Source: Candidatus Dormiibacterota bacterium
GTDB taxonomy: Bacteria; Chloroflexota; Dormibacteria; Aeolococcales; Aeolococcaceae
Assembly (NCBI GenBank): GCA_003135255.1
Contig: PLAX01000150.1
Span: 1 to 10,259, forward strand
DNA: 10,259 nucleotides
Direction of reading: 5' to 3'
Made by a program: the position numbers and the translations under genes. Shown here one piece after another: positions 6,554 to 10,259 of the stretch (position 1 is its first letter; every line of letters starts with the position of its first letter). The notes beneath the pieces were generated by a model. It saw only the letters and a program-made list of their open reading frames with translations, was not told the DNA's origin and did not search any database.

Positions 6554-7123
6554 GTGGATGGGGCGGCGGGCGCCGCGCCCGAAGCGGGGGGATCGGGCCT
6601 GAGCGCAGCGCCGACACCGGCGGCGGCCCGGAGCGGGGCGCCCTCGGCGCCGCGACGCGTCGTGGTCATCGGCGTCGGCAACGAGATGCGCCGCGACGAC
6701 GGCGCCGGCATCGCGGTGGTGGAACGCGCGCGCCCCTTGCTGCCTCCCGGTGTGGAGGTGCGCACCCTGGGCGGGGAGGCGACCTCGCTGCTCGACGCCT
6801 GGGCGGGGGCCGACCTGGCGGTGGTGGTGGACGCCGTCCGCTGGGATCGCTCACCTGGGAGCGGCGTCACCCGGATCGAGGTGACCAGTGCGCCGGATGC
6901 GGTCTCAGGCTTTGAGGCCGGCACCAGCAGCCACGGCCTCGGCGTGTCCGAAGCCGTCGCCCTGGGGCGCGCTCTCGACCGACTGCCGCTGCGCCTGGTG
7001 CTGCTCCTGATCTCGCTGGAGGAGGAGGGTCACGGTGAGGGCCTCTCCCCCGCGGTGGACCGCCATGTGGACGACGCGGTGGCCCTACTGGTCGTCGAAG
7101 TGGGCGCGGGCAGCCGCTGGTAG
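6554..7123 (+). CDS. [NiFe] hydrogenase maturation endopeptidase (HyaD/HybD/HycI family)
   Basis: This 189-residue nickel-dependent protease is expected to remove the C-terminal tail of HydA after the NiFe site is built. Family marks are VVVIGVGNEMRRDDGAG (36-52) with the Asp48/Asp49 pair, VVVDAVRWD with Asp93, and SSHGLG with His127. The acidic, Asp and His trio corresponds to the nickel-recognition residues Glu16, Asp62 and His93 of E. coli HybD. GTG 6554 starts one base after the hydA stop, so the gene is the last of the operon. The first 35 residues are an Ala/Gly/Pro-rich string not found in ordinary family members, which begin just before the GxGN motif. Either this is a lineage-specific extension or the true start is further in, for example GTG 6662, although no ribosome site supports that. 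Confidence 0.88.
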   Translation: MDGAAGAAPEAGGSGLSAAPTPAAARSGAPSAPRRVVVIGVGNEMRRDDGAGIAVVERARPLLPPGVEVRTLGGEATSLLDAWAGADLAVVVDAVRWDRSPGSGVTRIEVTSAPDAVSGFEAGTSSHGLGVSEAVALGRALDRLPLRLVLLLISLEEEGHGEGLSPAVDRHVDDAVALLVVEVGAGSRW

Positions 7124-7159
7124 GCCGAGCACTCGGAGGGCTACGTCGTCCCTGGGCAC

Positions 7160-7189
7160 TTGTAGCACAAGAGTAACTTGTGCTACCTT
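7160..7189 (+). promoter_or_regulatory. Probable leaderless promoter of the toxin-antitoxin pair
   Basis: TTGTAG (7160-7165) and TACCTT (7184-7189), 18 nt apart, are reasonable -35 and -10 hexamers. The -10 ends 6 nt before ATG 7196, so the transcript would begin at the start codon, and no Shine-Dalgarno is present there. The hexamers fall at the two ends of the inverted repeat at 7162-7186, the arrangement expected for autorepression. Confidence 0.5.
7162..7186. promoter_or_regulatory. Operator: perfect 10-bp inverted repeat upstream of the antitoxin
   Basis: GTAGCACAAG (7162-7171) and CTTGTGCTAC (7177-7186) are exact inverse complements around a 5-nt spacer, AGTAA. The element is markedly more AT-rich than its surroundings, lies in the 72-nt gap before the antitoxin and overlaps the likely promoter. 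Type II antitoxins of the Phd/YefM class repress their own operon by binding such palindromes, alone or with the toxin. Binding here is inferred; the repeat itself is plain in the sequence. Confidence 0.75.
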
Positions 7190-7195
7190 GCCAGC

Positions 7196-7444
7196 ATGGT
7201 CATTGTGGGACTTCGCGAGCTTCGCCAGCGAGCGTCCGAGCTCGTCCGCCGCGCCGAGGCCGGCGAGGAGATCACCATCACCGTCGCCGCCCGGCCGAGC
7301 GCCCGCCTGGTGCCCCTCGCCCCGCAGGTCTGGCGCGGCTACGACGACGTCGCCGAGCTGTTCGCCGGACCCGGTGACGTCGTGTGGGATCAGGACCGCG
7401 ACCGCCTCGACCCGCTGGTGCGCGACCCGTGGCCGCCCCGGTGA
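7196..7444 (+). CDS. vapB: Type II antitoxin, Phd/YefM-type (VapC partner)
   Basis: This 82-residue protein would neutralise the PIN toxin encoded next and repress the operon. The N-terminus, MVIVGLRELRQRASELVRRA, is a textbook Phd/YefM DNA-binding and dimerisation start, followed by AGEEITITVAARPSARLVPL, the second half of that fold. The C-terminal part from about residue 45 (rich in Asp, Trp and Pro, ending DPWPPR) is the segment that would wrap the toxin. ATG 7196 is chosen over the in-frame TTG 7178, which lies inside the operator arm and would add six residues ahead of the family start. No ribosome site precedes the ATG; a leaderless message is likely. The stop overlaps the toxin start (GTGA, 7441-7444). 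Named VapB by partner; the fold is Phd-like and not the AbrB or ribbon-helix-helix type. Confidence 0.85.
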   Translation: MVIVGLRELRQRASELVRRAEAGEEITITVAARPSARLVPLAPQVWRGYDDVAELFAGPGDVVWDQDRDRLDPLVRDPWPPR

Positions 7445-7821
7445 GGGCCCTCCTCGACACCAGCGTGGTGATCGCCAGCGACGTGCCTCACCTTGAGGGC
7501 GAGCTCGCGATCAGCGCGGTCACCCTCGCCGAGCTCCACTTCGGGGTGCTGGTGGCCACCGACCCTGCGCTCCGAGCCGAGCGGCTGCGCCGTCTGAGCC
7601 TCCTGCAGCGCCGATTCGACGTCCTCCCGGTCGACGAGGCCGTCGCCTCCAGCTACGGACAGCTCGCCGCCCAGGTGGCCGCTATTGGCCGCCAGCCGCG
7701 AGCCCGGACCATGGACCTCCTGATCGCCGCGACGGCGCACGCCCACTCCGCTCAGCTCTACACCCGCAATCCCGCAGACTTCGTCGGCTTGGAACAGTTC
7801 GTTCCCATCGTGGCCGTCTGA
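7441..7821 (+). CDS. vapC: PIN-domain ribonuclease toxin, VapC family
   Basis: This 126-residue Mg2+-dependent ribonuclease toxin is expected to cut RNA (tRNA or rRNA in characterised relatives) when the antitoxin is degraded. The PIN acidic residues are in place: Asp6 in LLDTSVVIA, Glu31 in ISAVTLAELHFG, Asp92 in TMDLLIAATA, and the fourth position region YTRNPADF with Asn110 and Asp113. It spans the full family length and appears intact. GTG 7441 is chosen because it gives the canonical MRALLDTS start and overlaps the antitoxin stop by 4 nt. Lower toxin translation from a GTG without its own clear ribosome site would favour antitoxin excess. The RNA target cannot be predicted. The gene converges on the thioesterase gene with a 37-nt gap. 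Confidence 0.88.
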   Translation: MRALLDTSVVIASDVPHLEGELAISAVTLAELHFGVLVATDPALRAERLRRLSLLQRRFDVLPVDEAVASSYGQLAAQVAAIGRQPRARTMDLLIAATAHAHSAQLYTRNPADFVGLEQFVPIVAV

Positions 7822-7858
7822 TCAAGCAGCGACCCCGAAGCGGCCGTCGCGCTCCTGG

Positions 7859-8415
7859 CTACGGTGCCTCGGTGGGAATCGCACCGGCCTCTTCGAGCGC
7901 CGCCTTGCGGAGCAGCCGCTGCTCGCGCCGGACCCTCGCCTGGGCCTGGCGGCGGATCTCCCGCGGCGTCTCCGCGATCACCGGAGCCACCAGGGCCGGC
8001 TTGCCGTCCCGATCGAGCGCCACGTAAACGAGATGGGCGCTCGCGACGTGGTGCCGCTTGCCGTCGGGGAGGGTCTCGACGTCCACCCTCACCCCGATCT
8101 CCATGGAGGAACGATGGACGTCGTTGACCATGGCCCGGACGGTGAGCACGTCGCCGATGAAGACCGGCGCCAGGAAGCTCATCTCGTCGATGGCGGCGGT
8201 GACCACCCGCCGGCGGGCGTGCTTGATGGCGGCGATGCCGGCGGCGCTGTCGACCAGACGGAGGATCGTCCCGCCGTGCACATTGCCGGCGTTGTTGGCG
8301 TGCTCGATCTCCATCATCTGGCTGAGCTCGGTCGCCGAGGCGGACGCGGGTCGCGGGGTGAGGTCCGGCTCACCCTCGTCGAGCTCGGGGAGTGCCAGCG
8401 CCATGAACCCCCGCC

Positions 8416-8419
<4 letters not shown>
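7859..8419 (-). CDS. Hotdog-fold acyl-CoA thioesterase (YciA/BACH-type)
   Basis: This 186-residue enzyme is expected to hydrolyse acyl-CoA to free acid and CoA in the cytoplasm. The hotdog signature NNAGNVHGGTILRLVDSAAG (42-61) contains HGG (48-50) and the catalytic-position Asp57. It is followed by VTAAIDEMSFLAPVFIGDVL and SAHLVYVALDRDGKP, both typical of the acyl-CoA hydrolase group that forms trimers of dimers. A basic, probably helical tail (about residues 155-178) ends the protein. ATG at 8419 overlaps the upstream amidohydrolase stop (ATGA), but ATG at 8404 (residue 6, preceded by a G-rich AGGCGGGGG) is a fair alternative. Chain-length preference is not readable. As last gene of a three-gene chain it might act on an acyl-CoA formed from the acid released by the amidohydrolase, which is speculation. 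Confidence 0.87.
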
Positions 8420-9596
<1,177 letters not shown>

Positions 9597-9600
<4 letters not shown>

Positions 9601-9959
9601 CCGGGGCGGCCGGGATCGGCCGCCCGGCCCAGCAGGCGGAGCGCCGCCTCGGGAAGGCTGCGATTGGCGACCACCTGATCGGACCCGGCGGCGACCGCCC
9701 GGCGGATCAGCCCCTTCTCCTCGTGGTTGCAGAAGCCGACGATGGTCGCGGACGGATTGCGGCTGCGCAGCCGGGAGATCGCCTCGAGCCGGTCCTCGGC
9801 GTCGTGGTTGAGATCCACGAAGAGGAGCGGCACCGGAGGGAGGAGGTCGTCCCTGGTGGCCTCGATCAGACAGACACCGCCTCCCGAGAGCGCCGAACGG
9901 AGGCGGCTGGCCAGCAAGAGGTCGGTGCCGAGAAGCGCCACACGCTGGGGCGAGTCCAT
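9597..9959 (-). CDS. Degenerate CheY-like receiver domain protein
   Basis: This 120-residue stand-alone protein follows the receiver pattern: a first strand VALLGTDLLLASRL, a third strand LLFVDLN with Asp49 at the phospho-acceptor place, RNPSATIVGFCNHEEKG, and AVAAGSDQVVANRSLPEAA. Several catalytic positions are altered. The usual acidic pair after strand 1 is reduced to a single Asp13; the switch Thr/Ser after strand 4 is replaced by Cys77-Asn78; and the Lys after strand 5 is Asn99. It may therefore be a pseudo-receiver working by protein contact instead of phosphotransfer. No output domain follows. The ATG at 9959 has a TATGAT 8 nt upstream and no Shine-Dalgarno, suggesting a leaderless message. 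Its stop overlaps the amidohydrolase start (ATGA). The fold assignment is by pattern and is less sure than for the enzymes. Confidence 0.68.
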
Positions 9960-9967
9960 AGCCGGCC

Positions 9968-9973
9968 ATCATA
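9968..9973 (-). promoter_or_regulatory. Probable -10 element (TATGAT) of the minus-strand three-gene unit
   Basis: Read on the minus strand, 9973 to 9968 is TATGAT, five of six matches to TATAAT, in an otherwise very GC-rich stretch. It ends 8 nt before the ATG at 9959, the distance expected when transcription starts at the start codon. No good -35 hexamer is visible 16-18 nt upstream. Confidence 0.5.
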
Positions 9974-10023
9974 TGAGCGCGCGCCGCCGTCCCGCTGGGC
10001 GGAGAGCCGGGGTAGACCGCGGA

Positions 10024-10259
10024 TCAGCCCGGCTGCGGGCCCGACGCACCCGCTCGCTGCGGGCCCGGAGCGGGCTGCGGCACGACGCTGACGGTGACGC
10101 CGACCCAGGCGAGCAGCCGGCCCTCGGTCCAGTACTCGGCCCGGTAGCGTCCAGCGTCGCCGAACATCGGGGCCACGTGGGTGACCGTGCTGATCAGCAC
10201 CTCGCCCTGATCGGGAGGGATGACCTCGGCCGCCTGAAACTTGAGCGTGGCCGGTGGCA
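10024..10259 (-). CDS. C-terminal end of an unidentified protein (continues past the right edge)
   Basis: A minus-strand frame runs in from the window edge and stops at TGA (complement of 10024-10026), giving 78 full codons. The visible part has alternating hydrophobic strands, TLKFQAAEVIPP, EVLISTVTHVAPMFGDAG, RYRAEYWTEGRLLAWVGVTV, then a Pro/Gly/Gln-rich tail containing a 12-nt direct repeat. This reads as a small beta-sandwich, of the kind in which a ligand or modifier domain describes itself as 'G.Y.....dg..l....v.V'. A DUF6941-like domain is one guess, but I do not recognise the family securely. It lies 64 nt upstream of the receiver-like gene on the same strand; the separate -10 element there suggests an independent transcript. 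Confidence 0.6.
   Translation of the reverse strand, partial: PPATLKFQAAEVIPPDQGEVLISTVTHVAPMFGDAGRYRAEYWTEGRLLAWVGVTVSVVPQPAPGPQRAGASGPQPG

Noticed and set aside
7124..7136. Short CCGA/TCGG hairpin just after the hydrogenase protease stop
   Set aside because: Four base pairs, no U-tract; too weak to call a terminator for the hydrogenase operon.
7829..7850. GCGAC/GTCGC arms between the convergent toxin and thioesterase genes
   Set aside because: A 5-bp stem with a 12-nt loop and no T-run on either strand; not enough for a bidirectional terminator.

Overview
The window comes from a GC-rich bacterial chromosome with short intergenic gaps, many GTG starts and many 1-4 nt (ATGA/GTGA-type) gene overlaps. 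Gene content and style (group 3b [NiFe] hydrogenase, first genes without clear Shine-Dalgarno sites, very high GC in third codon positions) fit a soil-type actinobacterial, Chloroflexota or Dormibacterota-like lineage. No marker gene is present, so the taxon is only a guess.

Left to right on the + strand: the tail of an unidentified gene (1-116), then a two-gene ABC-2 type exporter, ATPase plus six-helix permease (167-1901). After a 111-nt gap holding a perfect 7-bp inverted repeat comes the centrepiece, a six-gene block at 2013-7123. It encodes a complete cytoplasmic group 3b (bidirectional, NAD(P)-linked, 'sulfhydrogenase') [NiFe] hydrogenase in the order hydB - cyclic-nucleotide-binding-domain protein - hydG - hydD - hydA - maturation protease. 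Apart from the extra gene, the order of the four structural genes is that of the archaeal hydBGDA operon. Electrons would run from the NiFe site in HydA through three [4Fe-4S] clusters in HydD, then the HydB ferredoxin-like clusters and the HydG [2Fe-2S]/FAD, to NAD(P), or in reverse. The protease would trim the nine-residue tail left after His422 of HydA. The extra gene encodes a stand-alone cNMP-fold domain with no helix-turn-helix and a non-canonical ligand pocket. It overlaps both neighbours and is the most intriguing element here. The hyp genes for NiFe cofactor assembly are not in the window.

Next on the + strand is a compact type II toxin-antitoxin pair (7196-7821): a Phd/YefM-type antitoxin and a PIN-domain VapC toxin, preceded by a perfect 10-bp inverted repeat that overlaps a likely promoter and ends only nine bases before the antitoxin start.

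The right part is on the - strand. A degenerate receiver-like protein, an M20 (IAA-amino acid/hippurate hydrolase-like) amidohydrolase and a hotdog acyl-CoA thioesterase are chained by two ATGA overlaps (9959 down to 7859). The window ends inside a further - strand gene whose C-terminal 78 residues are visible (10024-10259). No gene-free stretch exceeds 300 bases, and no tRNA, rRNA, CRISPR array or insertion sequence was seen.
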